Positions 25,238 through 33,242 of a stretch of DNA of 41,758 nt are shown here, piece after piece; positions within the stretch are counted from its first letter, which is position 1, and each line of letters opens with the position of its first letter. The position numbers and the translations under genes are program-made. This DNA comes from Streptomyces solincola (GTDB taxonomy: Bacteria > Actinomycetota > Actinomycetes > Streptomycetales > Streptomycetaceae): the NCBI RefSeq assembly GCF_002982015.1, contig NZ_PVLV01000053.1:23731-65488 (forward strand). The letters are read 5' to 3'. Under the pieces are notes generated by a model that saw only the letters and a list, made by a program, of their open reading frames with translations, did not search any database and was not told the origin of the DNA.

Positions 25238-25265
25238 GCTCGCGGATGGCTCGACCGGGCCTCGC
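25238..25265. promoter_or_regulatory. SARP-type operator: three heptamers in 11-bp phase
   Basis: GCTCGCG, GCTCGAC and CCTCGCG start at 25238, 25249 and 25260, exactly 11 bp apart; on the minus strand they read CGCGAGC-like heptamers. A further 11-bp pair (ACTCGGT at 25200, CCTCGCC at 25211) lies upstream. All are in the 180-bp divergent gap between the FkbM methyltransferase and the ketoreductase. Confidence 0.6.
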
Positions 25266-25351
25266 GACCGGCCTCCACACAGGATCCAGCGCCCTTCGAG
25301 CAGCGGTGAACATCCTCGGCTGGGTTGACCGATGCGAAGCGGGAGGGTGGC

Positions 25352-26137
25352 ATGTCCGAGCCGACCAAGCGGGTGGCCCTGGTGACCGGCGGTACCAGCG
25401 GGATCGGGCTGGAGGTCGCCTCCAGACTCGCCGCGGGCGGGGCCGCCGTCTGGGTCTGCGGCCGCCAGGCGGACGCGGTGAGCGCCACCGTGAAGGAGCT
25501 GCGGGACCAGGGCTGGGAGGCGGACGGCTCGACGTGCGACGTGTCCCGGCCCGAGGAGCTGAAGCGGCTCGTCGCCGACGTGGTGGCCCGCTACGGCCGG
25601 GTGGACATCCTGGTCAACAACGCCGGGCGGAGCGGCGGCGGCCCCACCGCCGGCATCACCGACGAGCTGTGGCACGACGTCCTGGCGACCAACCTCACCA
25701 GTGTCTTCCTGCTGACCAGGGAGGTGCTGACCGCCGGCGGGATGCTGGCGGCCGGACGCGGCCGGATCGTCAGCATCGCGTCGACCGGCGGGAAGCAGGG
25801 CGTGGTGTTCGCCGCCCCGTACTCGGCGTCCAAGCACGGCGTCGTGGGCTTCACCAAGGCGCTCGGCCTGGAGCTGGCGCGCACCGGCATCACCGTGAAC
25901 GCGGTGTGCCCCGGGTTCGTCGAGACGCCGATGGCCGCCAAGGTCCGCGAGGGGTACGCCGAGGTGTGGGGCGTGTCGGTGGACGAGGCCCGCGACCGCA
26001 TCACCACCAAGGTGCCGATGGGCCGGTACGTGCAGTCCCGGGAGGTGGCCGCCATGGTCGAGTACCTGGTGGGCGAGGACGCCGCCGCGGTCACGGCCCA
26101 GGCGCTCAACGTCTGCGGCGGCCTCGGAAACTACTGA
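25352..26137 (+). CDS. ActIII-like C9 polyketide ketoreductase
   Basis: A 261-residue SDR strikingly like ActIII over its length: 'LVTGGTSGIGLEVA', 'STGGKQGVVFAAPYSASK' with catalytic Ser, Tyr and Lys, 'TVNAVCPGFVETPMA', and the C-terminus 'QALNVCGGLGNY'. It reduces the C9 ketone of the nascent poly-beta-ketone and directs first-ring closure together with the aromatase. The PGG motif is changed: residues 94-96 are Ser-Gly-Gly where ActIII has Pro94. ATG 25352 follows GGGAGGG. It is placed over 16 kb from the minimal PKS and heads the glycosyltransferase/rhamnose operon. Confidence 0.94.
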   Translation: MSEPTKRVALVTGGTSGIGLEVASRLAAGGAAVWVCGRQADAVSATVKELRDQGWEADGSTCDVSRPEELKRLVADVVARYGRVDILVNNAGRSGGGPTAGITDELWHDVLATNLTSVFLLTREVLTAGGMLAAGRGRIVSIASTGGKQGVVFAAPYSASKHGVVGFTKALGLELARTGITVNAVCPGFVETPMAAKVREGYAEVWGVSVDEARDRITTKVPMGRYVQSREVAAMVEYLVGEDAAAVTAQALNVCGGLGNY

Positions 26138-26158
26138 CCGAAGGAGGAGGAGAGGGCC

Positions 26159-27322
26159 GTGCATCTGGCTTTCCTCACCCCGAACGCCTACGGGCACGTC
26201 ACGCCCGCGCTGCCGCTGGTGCGCGAACTCGTACGGCGCGGTCACCGGGTCAGCTTCGCCGTCGGGCCCGATCTGGAGCACCTGGTGCGGCAGACCGGCG
26301 CGGAGCCGGTGGTGCTGCCGACGGCCCTTCAGAACCCGCCGATGTTCGAGCACTTCACCACCGAGGACCTCACCGAGGTGCTGCGGCTCGGGCTCGCCGA
26401 GCGGCGCACGTCGATGCCGGTGCTGATGGACTTCTACCGCGACGACCGGCCCGACGTGGTGTGCACGGACCAACTGGACTACCACGGCCAACTGCTCGCC
26501 GAGGCGCTCTCGACGCCGTACGCCTACCTCGTGCCCACCATGGCCACCGACGAGGAGGACTCGCTCACCGACCTGCTGATGTCGGAGCCGCTGGACTTCA
26601 CCCACCCCCCGCTGGTGCGGGCGCAGGCGGAGTGCCGCGACTTCTTCGCGGAGTACGGCGTGCACAAGGAGCTGAACGCCGCGGAGCCGGCCGAGCTGAA
26701 CCTGGTCTTCGTGCCGGAGGAGTTCCAGCCGGGCGCGGACCGCTTCGGCGACGCCTTCCACTTCATCGGTCCCGGCATCGGCGACCGGAGCCAGGAGGGG
26801 GAGTACCGGCCGAAGGTCCCAGGCTCCCGGCTGCTGTACATCGCGCTGGGCACCATCTGGAACGACCGGCCGGAGTTCTTCCACCACTGCATGGACGCGT
26901 TCGCCGGCACCGACTGGCAGGTGGTGATGGCCGTCGGCGGGAAGGTGGACCTGTCGGGCCGGACGCCGCCGCCGAACTTCGACGTCCACCGGCACCTGCC
27001 GCAGCTCGCGGTGCTGCGGCAGGCCGACGTGTTCCTCACCCACAACGGCATGGGCTCCACGATGGGCGCGGTGTACTGCGGGGTGCCGATGGTCTCCGCC
27101 GCCCAGGTCCCGGAGCAGATGGCCAACGCCCGGCGGGTGGAGGAGCTGGGGCTCGGCCGCCGGCTCGCCGACACCTCCGCCGAGGGGATCTTCGAGACGG
27201 TACGGGCGGTGGCCGACGACGCCGCCATCCGGCGCGAGGTGGCGGCGCTGTGCCGCCGCGTGAACAGCAAGGCCGACGGCGCGGCACTCGGCGCCGACCT
27301 CCTGGAGGCGTTCGTGCGATGA
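26159..27322 (+). CDS. Glycosyltransferase, MGT/OleD-like GT1 family
   Basis: A 387-residue GT-B enzyme, GTG start after AAGGAGGAGGAGAGG. It has 'NAYGHVTPALPLVRELVRRG' at the N-terminus and 'THNGMGSTMGAVYCGVPMV' plus 'PEQMANARRVEELGLGRRL' in the donor-binding domain. These features match the MGT (macrolide glycosyltransferase) subfamily, some of which glucosylate and inactivate the host's own antibiotic, while others decorate natural products. In this operon a rhamnosyl- or deoxysugar transferase is plausible; a self-resistance role is the alternative. Its stop overlaps the next glycosyltransferase start. Confidence 0.83.
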   Translation: MHLAFLTPNAYGHVTPALPLVRELVRRGHRVSFAVGPDLEHLVRQTGAEPVVLPTALQNPPMFEHFTTEDLTEVLRLGLAERRTSMPVLMDFYRDDRPDVVCTDQLDYHGQLLAEALSTPYAYLVPTMATDEEDSLTDLLMSEPLDFTHPPLVRAQAECRDFFAEYGVHKELNAAEPAELNLVFVPEEFQPGADRFGDAFHFIGPGIGDRSQEGEYRPKVPGSRLLYIALGTIWNDRPEFFHHCMDAFAGTDWQVVMAVGGKVDLSGRTPPPNFDVHRHLPQLAVLRQADVFLTHNGMGSTMGAVYCGVPMVSAAQVPEQMANARRVEELGLGRRLADTSAEGIFETVRAVADDAAIRREVAALCRRVNSKADGAALGADLLEAFVR

Positions 27323-28455
27323 AGATGCTCTTCCTGACCGGCGGCAGCCCGGCGACGGTGTTCGCGCCGGCCCCGCTCGCCACCGCGGCCCGGTTGGCGG
27401 GCCACGAGGTCCTGGTCGCCTCGCCCGACGAGATGGTCCCCTTCACGTCCGCCGTGGGCCTGCCCACCGTCCCCGTCACGGCCGGCACCATGCGCGGGTT
27501 CATGTTCGCCGACCGCGACGGCCGCGCGCTGGACCTCCCGGCGGATCCCGGCGAGCGCCTGCGCTTCAACGGCCGCGGCTTCGGCAGGTTCGCCGCGGCG
27601 AGCCTGCCCGCGCTGCGCGCCCTGGCCGCGGACTGGGCCCCCGACCTGGTGGTCGGCGGGTCGCTCTGCTACGCGGCTCCGCTGCTGGCCGCCGAGGTCG
27701 GCGTGCCGTTCGTCCGGCACACCTGGGACCTCGGCGAGCCGCCGGGCATCGACGAGGGCGCGGCCGACGAGCTGGCCCCCGAGCTGTCGGCGCTGGGCCT
27801 GGACGGGCTGCCCGGGACCGATCTGTGGGTCGACATCTGCCCGCCGAGCCTGCGCGCCGCCGACGCGCCGGGGCCCCGGCAGTCCATGCGCTTCGTCCCG
27901 TACAACGAGCAGCGTGCGCTCCAGCCGTGGATGTACCGCGCGCCCGACCGGCCGCGGGTATGCGTCACCGCCGGCAGCCGGGTCTCGCACGAGGACGAAC
28001 TCGCCTACCTCCAGGACCTGCTGGACAGCGTCGCCGACCTGGACGTGGAGCTGGTGGTCGCCGCGCCGGAGGCGGTCGCGAGGGGCCTCAAGGCCGACCC
28101 GGACCGGGTGCGGGCCGGCTGGATCCCGCTGGACGTGCTGCTGACCACCTGCCGGCTGATCGTCCACCACGGCGGCGGGCAGACCTCGCTCACCGCGCTG
28201 AACGCGGGGGTGCCGCAGTTGCTGATCCCCAACATCCCGAAGATGCTGCCGCCCTGCGAGCGGATCTCCGCCCGGGGCGCGGCGCTCACCCTGCCGGCGG
28301 ACCGGCAGTCCCCGGCCGAGCTGCGCGCCGCCGCCGAGGAGATCCTCGGCGCCCCGTCCTACCTGGCCCGGGCCCGCGCGGTCCGCGCGGAGATCGCCCG
28401 GCAACCCGGCCCCGCCGAGGTGGTGGCCCGGCTGGAGGACCTCGCCCGTGGATAG
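27319..28455 (+). CDS. Deoxysugar glycosyltransferase (GT1 family)
   Basis: A 378-residue GT-B enzyme beginning 'MKMLFLTGGSPATVFAPAPLA', with 'VHHGGGQTSLTALNAGVPQL' in the donor-binding domain. This is the typical actinomycete antibiotic glycosyltransferase acting on dTDP-deoxysugars. It overlaps the previous glycosyltransferase by 4 bases (ATGA), so both are probably made together. The clear neighbour relation to RmlABDC suggests L-rhamnose as donor. Three glycosyltransferases in the window serve at least two sugars. Confidence 0.86.
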   Translation: MKMLFLTGGSPATVFAPAPLATAARLAGHEVLVASPDEMVPFTSAVGLPTVPVTAGTMRGFMFADRDGRALDLPADPGERLRFNGRGFGRFAAASLPALRALAADWAPDLVVGGSLCYAAPLLAAEVGVPFVRHTWDLGEPPGIDEGAADELAPELSALGLDGLPGTDLWVDICPPSLRAADAPGPRQSMRFVPYNEQRALQPWMYRAPDRPRVCVTAGSRVSHEDELAYLQDLLDSVADLDVELVVAAPEAVARGLKADPDRVRAGWIPLDVLLTTCRLIVHHGGGQTSLTALNAGVPQLLIPNIPKMLPPCERISARGAALTLPADRQSPAELRAAAEEILGAPSYLARARAVRAEIARQPGPAEVVARLEDLARG

Positions 28456-28515
28456 CCGGGCCACCGAGCCGTCCGCACCGTCCGTGCGCGACGCCGTCAT
28501 CAGCGGAGGAAACCC

Positions 28516-29583
28516 ATGAAGGCGCTGGTCTTGGCAGGCGGGACCGGTACCCGCCTGCGCCCCATCACCCACACGTCCGCCAAGCAACTGGTGCCGGTGG
28601 CCAACAAACCGGTCCTCTTCTACGGCCTGGAGGCGATCGCGGAGGCCGGCATCACCGAGGTCGGCGTCGTCGTCGGGGAGACCGCGGACGAGATCCGCGC
28701 CGCCGTGGGCGACGGCTCCCGGTTCGGCCTCGACGTCACCTACATCCCGCAGGCCGCTCCGCTCGGGCTCGCGCACGCCGTGCTCATCGCCCGGGACTTC
28801 CTCGGCGACGACGACTTCGTGATGTACCTCGGCGACAACTTCATCGTCGGCGGGATCTCCGGCCTGGTGGCCGACTTCCGGGCCGAGCGCCCCGACGCGA
28901 GCATCCTGCTGACCCGGGTGCCCGACCCCGGCTCGTTCGGGGTGGCGGAGTTGGACGCCGACGGACGGGTCGTCTCGCTGACCGAGAAGCCGGAGTTCCC
29001 CAAGAGCGACCTCGCCCTGGTGGGCGTCTACCTGTTCACCCCGGCCGTGCACGAGGCGGTGCGCGCCATCACGCCGTCGCACCGCGGCGAGCTGGAGATC
29101 ACGCACGCCATCCAGTGGCTGATCGACCAGCGCCGGGACGTCCGGCCGACCACCGTCTCGGGCTACTGGAAGGACACCGGCAACGTCACCGACATGCTGG
29201 AGGTCAACCGGTCGGTGCTGGAGGGCATCGAGTCCGGCGTGGAGGGGACGGTCGACGCCGGCACCGAGATCATCGGCCGGGTCCGGATCGAGAAGGGCGC
29301 CCGGATCAGCGGCAGCCGCATCGTCGGCCCCGCGGTCATCGGGGCCTCCACGGTGGTCAGCAACTCCTACGTCGGCCCGTTCACCTCCGTCTCGGAGGGC
29401 TGCCGCATCGAGGACAGCGAGATCGAGTACTCCATCGTGCTGCGCGACTCCGCGCTGGAGGGCGTCGGCCGGGTCACCGCCTCGCTCATCGGAAGGGGCG
29501 TGCGCGTCCGGCCCGCCCCCCGCAACTCCTCCGCCCACCGGCTGGTGCTCGGCGACCACAGCGAGGTGCAGGTCCCGTCATGA
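28516..29583 (+). CDS. rmlA: Glucose-1-phosphate thymidylyltransferase (long form)
   Basis: A 355-residue nucleotidyltransferase starting 'MKALVLAGGTGTRLRPITHT', with 'KQLVPVANKPVLFYGLE' and 'YLGDNFIVGG'. The C-terminal 100 residues have hexapeptide-like repeats ('GRVRIEKGARISGSRIVG'), typical of the long RmlA/StrD forms in secondary metabolism. It makes dTDP-glucose for both sugar branches. CGGAGGAAA precedes the ATG, and its stop overlaps rmlB (ATGA). Confidence 0.95.
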   Translation: MKALVLAGGTGTRLRPITHTSAKQLVPVANKPVLFYGLEAIAEAGITEVGVVVGETADEIRAAVGDGSRFGLDVTYIPQAAPLGLAHAVLIARDFLGDDDFVMYLGDNFIVGGISGLVADFRAERPDASILLTRVPDPGSFGVAELDADGRVVSLTEKPEFPKSDLALVGVYLFTPAVHEAVRAITPSHRGELEITHAIQWLIDQRRDVRPTTVSGYWKDTGNVTDMLEVNRSVLEGIESGVEGTVDAGTEIIGRVRIEKGARISGSRIVGPAVIGASTVVSNSYVGPFTSVSEGCRIEDSEIEYSIVLRDSALEGVGRVTASLIGRGVRVRPAPRNSSAHRLVLGDHSEVQVPS

Positions 29584-30566
29584 CGACGCGCATCCTGGTG
29601 ACCGGCGGCGCCGGCTTCATCGGCTCCCACTACGTCCGTACGCTGCTGGGCCCCGAGGGGCCCGGTGACGTCTCGGTGACCGTGCTGGACAAGCTCACCT
29701 ACGCGGGGAACACCGCCAACCTGGACGCGGTGCGCGGGCAGGCGGCGTTCGGCTTCGTGCGCGGCGACATCTGCAACGCGCGGCTCGTCGAGAGGCTGAT
29801 GGCCGACCACGACCAGGTGGTGCACTTCGCGGCCGAGTCCCATGTGGACCGCTCCATCGACGGCGGCGCGGAGTTCGTCCGCACCAACGTGCTGGGCACC
29901 CACACCCTGGTCGACGCCGCCCACCGGGCCGGCGCCCGGACCTTCGTGCACATCTCGACCGACGAGGTGTACGGGTCGATCGCCGAGGGCTCGTGGACCG
30001 AGGAGGAGCCGCTGCGGCCCAACTCGCCGTACTCGTCCTCGAAGGCGGCGAGCGACCTGGTCGCGCTGTCCTACCACCGTACGCACGGGCTGGACGTCCG
30101 GGTGACCCGCTGCTCCAACAACTACGGCCACCACCACTTCCCCGAGAAGCTGATCCCGCGCTTCGTCACCAACCTGCTGGACGGCAGGAAGCTGCCGCTG
30201 TACGGCGACGGGGGCAACGTCCGGGACTGGCTCCACGTGGACGACCACGTCCGGGCGATCGAGCTGGTGCGCACCCGGGGCCGCGCGGGCGAGGTCTACA
30301 ACATCGGCGGCGGCACCGAGCTGGCCAACAAGGAGCTGACCGCCCTGATCCTGGACGCCTGCGGGGCCCGGTGGGAGACCAGCGTGACGTACGTGGAGGA
30401 CCGCAAGGGCCACGACCAGCGGTACTCCGTCGACTGGACCAAGATCCGCGACGAGCTGGGCTACCGGCCCCGCGTGCCGCTCGCCCAGGGCCTGGCCGAG
30501 ACCGTGCGGTGGTACCGGGAGCAGCGGGTGTGGTGGGAGCCGCTGCTGGAGCGGGCCGCCCTGTGA
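29580..30566 (+). CDS. rmlB: dTDP-glucose 4,6-dehydratase
   Basis: A 328-residue extended SDR with 'VTGGAGFIGSHYV', 'HFAAESHVDRSI', 'ISTDEVYGS' and the 'YSSSK' catalytic pair, plus 'NNYGHHHFPEKLIPRF'. It converts dTDP-glucose to dTDP-4-keto-6-deoxyglucose, the branch point to L-rhamnose and to the aminodeoxysugar. It is translationally coupled to rmlA and rmlD by 4-base overlaps. Confidence 0.96.
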   Translation: MTTRILVTGGAGFIGSHYVRTLLGPEGPGDVSVTVLDKLTYAGNTANLDAVRGQAAFGFVRGDICNARLVERLMADHDQVVHFAAESHVDRSIDGGAEFVRTNVLGTHTLVDAAHRAGARTFVHISTDEVYGSIAEGSWTEEEPLRPNSPYSSSKAASDLVALSYHRTHGLDVRVTRCSNNYGHHHFPEKLIPRFVTNLLDGRKLPLYGDGGNVRDWLHVDDHVRAIELVRTRGRAGEVYNIGGGTELANKELTALILDACGARWETSVTYVEDRKGHDQRYSVDWTKIRDELGYRPRVPLAQGLAETVRWYREQRVWWEPLLERAAL

Positions 30567-31501
30567 CGCCCGCCGACGGGCCGGTCTGGCTCGTGACCGG
30601 GGCCGACGGGATGCTGGCCCGCGACCTCCTGCCCCGGCTGGGGCGGGCCGGCGTCCGCACGGTGGCGGTCGGCCGCTCCGCCCTGGACGTCACCGACCCC
30701 CGCGCCGTGCGCGAGGTCCTGCGGGCCCACCGCCCGGCCCTGGTGGTCAACTGCGCGGCGTGGACGGCGGTGGACGAGGCGGAGGAGAAGGAGGCCGAGG
30801 CCCACGCCGTCAACGCGAGGGGCCCCCGCCTGCTGGCCGAGGAGTGCGGCGCCCTGGACGCCGTACTGCTGCACGTCTCGACGGACTACGTCTTCGGCGG
30901 CGACGCCGCACAGCCGTACCCCGAGGACGCTCCGCCCGCGCCGCGGACCGCCTACGGCCGCGGCAAGCTGGCCGGGGAGCGCGCCGTCCTCCAGGCGCTT
31001 CCGCGCACCGGCCACGTCGTCCGCACCGCGTGGCTGTTCGGGGAGCACGGGCGCAGCTTCGTGCGCACCATGATCGCCCTGGCGCGCGGCGCCGGCCCCG
31101 TCGAGGTCGTGGACGACCAGCGGGGCCAGCCCACCTGGACGGGGGACCTCGCCGACCACCTGCTCCTGCTGGGGCGCGCCGCGCTCGCCGGGAGCGCCCC
31201 GCCCGGGATCTACCACGGCACCAGCGGCGGCGACGCCACCTGGTTCGAGCTGGCCGCGGAGGTCTTCGCCCTCCTCGGCGCGGACGTCTCGCGGGTGCGC
31301 CCCGTCCCCAGTGACCGCTTCCCGCGTCCCGCGGCCCGGCCGGCGTACAGCGTGCTGGGGCACGACCGCTGGCGCGAGGCCGGCATCGAGCCGATGCGCC
31401 ACTGGCGCGAGGCGCTGGCCGGGGCGTGGCCGGAGATGTGCCGCGCCGCCGCGCCGGCCGCTCCGTCCCGACCGTCGCCCGCCGCGCACGCGCCGTCCTG
31501 A
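30563..31501 (+). CDS. rmlD: dTDP-4-dehydrorhamnose reductase
   Basis: A 312-residue RmlD-family reductase, GTG start within the rmlB stop. Motifs include 'VTGADGMLARDLLPRL', 'NCAAWTAVDEAEEKE', 'VSTDYVFGG' and the 'YGRGK' catalytic pair, then 'RTAWLFGEHG'. It reduces dTDP-4-keto-L-rhamnose to dTDP-L-rhamnose. The C-terminal 25 residues are Ala/Pro-rich and probably disordered. A 4-ketoreductase for another L-sugar is an alternative, but the adjacent rmlC and rmlAB favour rhamnose. Confidence 0.9.
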   Translation: MTPADGPVWLVTGADGMLARDLLPRLGRAGVRTVAVGRSALDVTDPRAVREVLRAHRPALVVNCAAWTAVDEAEEKEAEAHAVNARGPRLLAEECGALDAVLLHVSTDYVFGGDAAQPYPEDAPPAPRTAYGRGKLAGERAVLQALPRTGHVVRTAWLFGEHGRSFVRTMIALARGAGPVEVVDDQRGQPTWTGDLADHLLLLGRAALAGSAPPGIYHGTSGGDATWFELAAEVFALLGADVSRVRPVPSDRFPRPAARPAYSVLGHDRWREAGIEPMRHWREALAGAWPEMCRAAAPAAPSRPSPAAHAPS

Positions 31502-31532
31502 CCGCCACCGCACTACCGAGGTGCCCACACCC

Positions 31533-32129
31533 ATGCGACCGCTGTCCATCGAGGGCTCGTGGATCCACGAGCCCACCGTCTTCCCCGACGAGCGGGGAAG
31601 CGTCCACGAGCTGCTCCAGGGCCGCACCCTGCGGGGCGCCCTGGGCCAGGACCTGAGGCTCGCCCAGGCGAACTGCTCCATCTCCCGGCGCGGCACCCTG
31701 CGCGGCATCCACTTCGCGGACGTGCCGCCGGGCCAGGCGAAGTACGTGGCCTGCGTCCGGGGCGCGGTGCTGGACGTCATCGTCGACATCCGGGTCGGTT
31801 CGCCGACCTTCGGCCGGTGGGAGGGCGTGCGCCTGGACGACCGGACGCACCGCGCGGTGTACCTCTCCGAGGGCCTGGGGCACGCCTTCCTCGCCCTGAG
31901 CGACGACACCACGGTCGTCTACCTGTGCTCGGAGGGCTACAACCCGGGCCGCGAACACGGGATCCACCCGCTCGATCCGGACCTCGCCATCGACTGGCCG
32001 GACGACGTGCCGTTCCTGATGTCGCCGAAGGACGAGAAGGCGCCGACCCTCCAGGCGGCCCGGCGCGACGGACTCCTGCCCGCGTACGAGCGCTGTGTGG
32101 CGTTCCGCCGGGAGCTGCGCGAGGGCTGA
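31533..32129 (+). CDS. rmlC: dTDP-4-dehydrorhamnose 3,5-epimerase
   Basis: A 198-residue RmlC cupin starting 'MRPLSIEGSWIHEP'. Catalytic His is in 'LRGIHFADVPPGQAKYV'; 'DVIVDIRVGSPTFGRW' and 'GLGHAFLALSDDTTVVYLCS' are family blocks. It completes the rmlABDC set. The paralogue at 20554 shares the fold but differs at many positions, which fits separate roles in the two sugar branches. A strong hairpin follows and ends the operon. Confidence 0.9.
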   Translation: MRPLSIEGSWIHEPTVFPDERGSVHELLQGRTLRGALGQDLRLAQANCSISRRGTLRGIHFADVPPGQAKYVACVRGAVLDVIVDIRVGSPTFGRWEGVRLDDRTHRAVYLSEGLGHAFLALSDDTTVVYLCSEGYNPGREHGIHPLDPDLAIDWPDDVPFLMSPKDEKAPTLQAARRDGLLPAYERCVAFRRELREG

Positions 32130-32167
32130 CCGCGCCCCTTCCCCCGGCGGCCGCGAGCCGCCCCGAA

Positions 32168-32212
32168 CGGCAGGGGAGCACGGGCGGAACTCCCGCCCGT
32201 GCTCCCCTGCCG
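32168..32212. terminator. Strong terminator after rmlC
   Basis: Perfect 20-bp inverted repeat, CGGCAGGGGAGCACGGGCGG paired with CCGCCCGTGCTCCCCTGCCG, with a 5-base loop, between convergent genes. Confidence 0.85.
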
Positions 32213-32218
32213 TCGTGT

Positions 32219-33160
32219 TCAGCCGCGCTCGGGCGCGGGGCCCATGGCGTTCAGCGCGGTGACGAGTTGGCGTTCCTCCTCGTCGAAGTGCGCTTCGAGC
32301 CGGCTCGCGAGGTCTTCCACCTCCGCGCGCAGCCTCACCGGATCGTCCCGGTCGGGAGCGAACTCCTCGACCAGCGCCTTGATCCGGTTCTGGAGTTCGA
32401 CGACCGTCTTGTGCTCCTCGGCGAACCGGTCCAGCACCGGCGCGAGGGCCGGGAAGCGGTCGCGGAGCACCGGGAAGGCGCCGATGTCCTCGCCGGCGTG
32501 GTGGATGTGCAGCGCGTGGCAGAAGTCCAGGCAGTGCGACCGCAGTCGGGCGAGCACACCGCCGTCCCCGGTGTCCGCCGCCGCGGCGACGTCGCCGGCC
32601 CGGCCCTCCACCACGTCGTCGATCCGCCGGCGCAGGTCCTTCAGTTCGCCGCGCAGCCAGTCGTGCACCTCGACCAGTTCGTCACCGAGGTGCTTGACGC
32701 GGTCGGGTGCGAGGTCGACCGGGTGCAGGACGACGACCGGGATGACGCGGTCGGTGTTCTTCTGGTACTCGCCGTAGCCGGGCTCCTGCGCGACGATCTG
32801 CGCGAAGAGCCCGTCGCGCTCCTCGCCCGGCGGGATCGAGGCGATCGCCCGGAAGGTGCGGGAGCCCTTCTCGACCGTCACGATCGGGTTCTTGCGGATG
32901 TTGTGGTACCAGGCCGGGTGGGTCGGCGCGCCGCCCGCCGAGGCGACGACCAGGTCCTGTCCGTCGACCTGCATCAGGCCGAGGGGCTGGGTGCGGGGGC
33001 GGCCGGTGCGCGCCCCCGTCGTGGTGATGAGGCAGAGCGTGGAGCCTTCGAACATCCCGCCGACCTTGCCGTCGTTGGCGCGGAACTCGTCGATGACGCC
33101 CTGCTGGAACGCGAGGAACTCCTCGAACTGCTTCTGGTCCGACGTGTTCTGGTCTGACAT
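32219..33160 (-). CDS. Ddn-fold deazaflavin-dependent oxidoreductase fused to a hemerythrin HHE domain
   Basis: A 313-residue protein; ATG 33160 starts 'MSDQNTSDQKQFEEFL'. Residues 1-150 match the deazaflavin (F420)-dependent nitroreductase family: 'CLITTTGARTGRPRTQPLGL', 'PAWYHNIRKNPIVTV'. Residues 160-300 carry hemerythrin-like helices with His/Glu positions ('DFCHALHIHHAGEDI', 'FAEEHKTVVEL', 'LEAHFDEEERQLV') able to bind a di-iron centre. The family is known in actinomycetes, but the physiological role of the fusion is not. Possible roles are quinone or nitro reduction, or oxygen/nitric oxide sensing. It may protect against a redox-active product, but that is inference. Confidence 0.8.
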   Translation of the reverse strand: MSDQNTSDQKQFEEFLAFQQGVIDEFRANDGKVGGMFEGSTLCLITTTGARTGRPRTQPLGLMQVDGQDLVVASAGGAPTHPAWYHNIRKNPIVTVEKGSRTFRAIASIPPGEERDGLFAQIVAQEPGYGEYQKNTDRVIPVVVLHPVDLAPDRVKHLGDELVEVHDWLRGELKDLRRRIDDVVEGRAGDVAAAADTGDGGVLARLRSHCLDFCHALHIHHAGEDIGAFPVLRDRFPALAPVLDRFAEEHKTVVELQNRIKALVEEFAPDRDDPVRLRAEVEDLASRLEAHFDEEERQLVTALNAMGPAPERG

Positions 33161-33242
33161 GTGGTGCAACCCCTGAAGGTCTGTGCCCGCCCACCGCCCA
33201 CCCTGCCGGGTGGGCCGCCTGCGGAACACGGTCGGGACGGTA

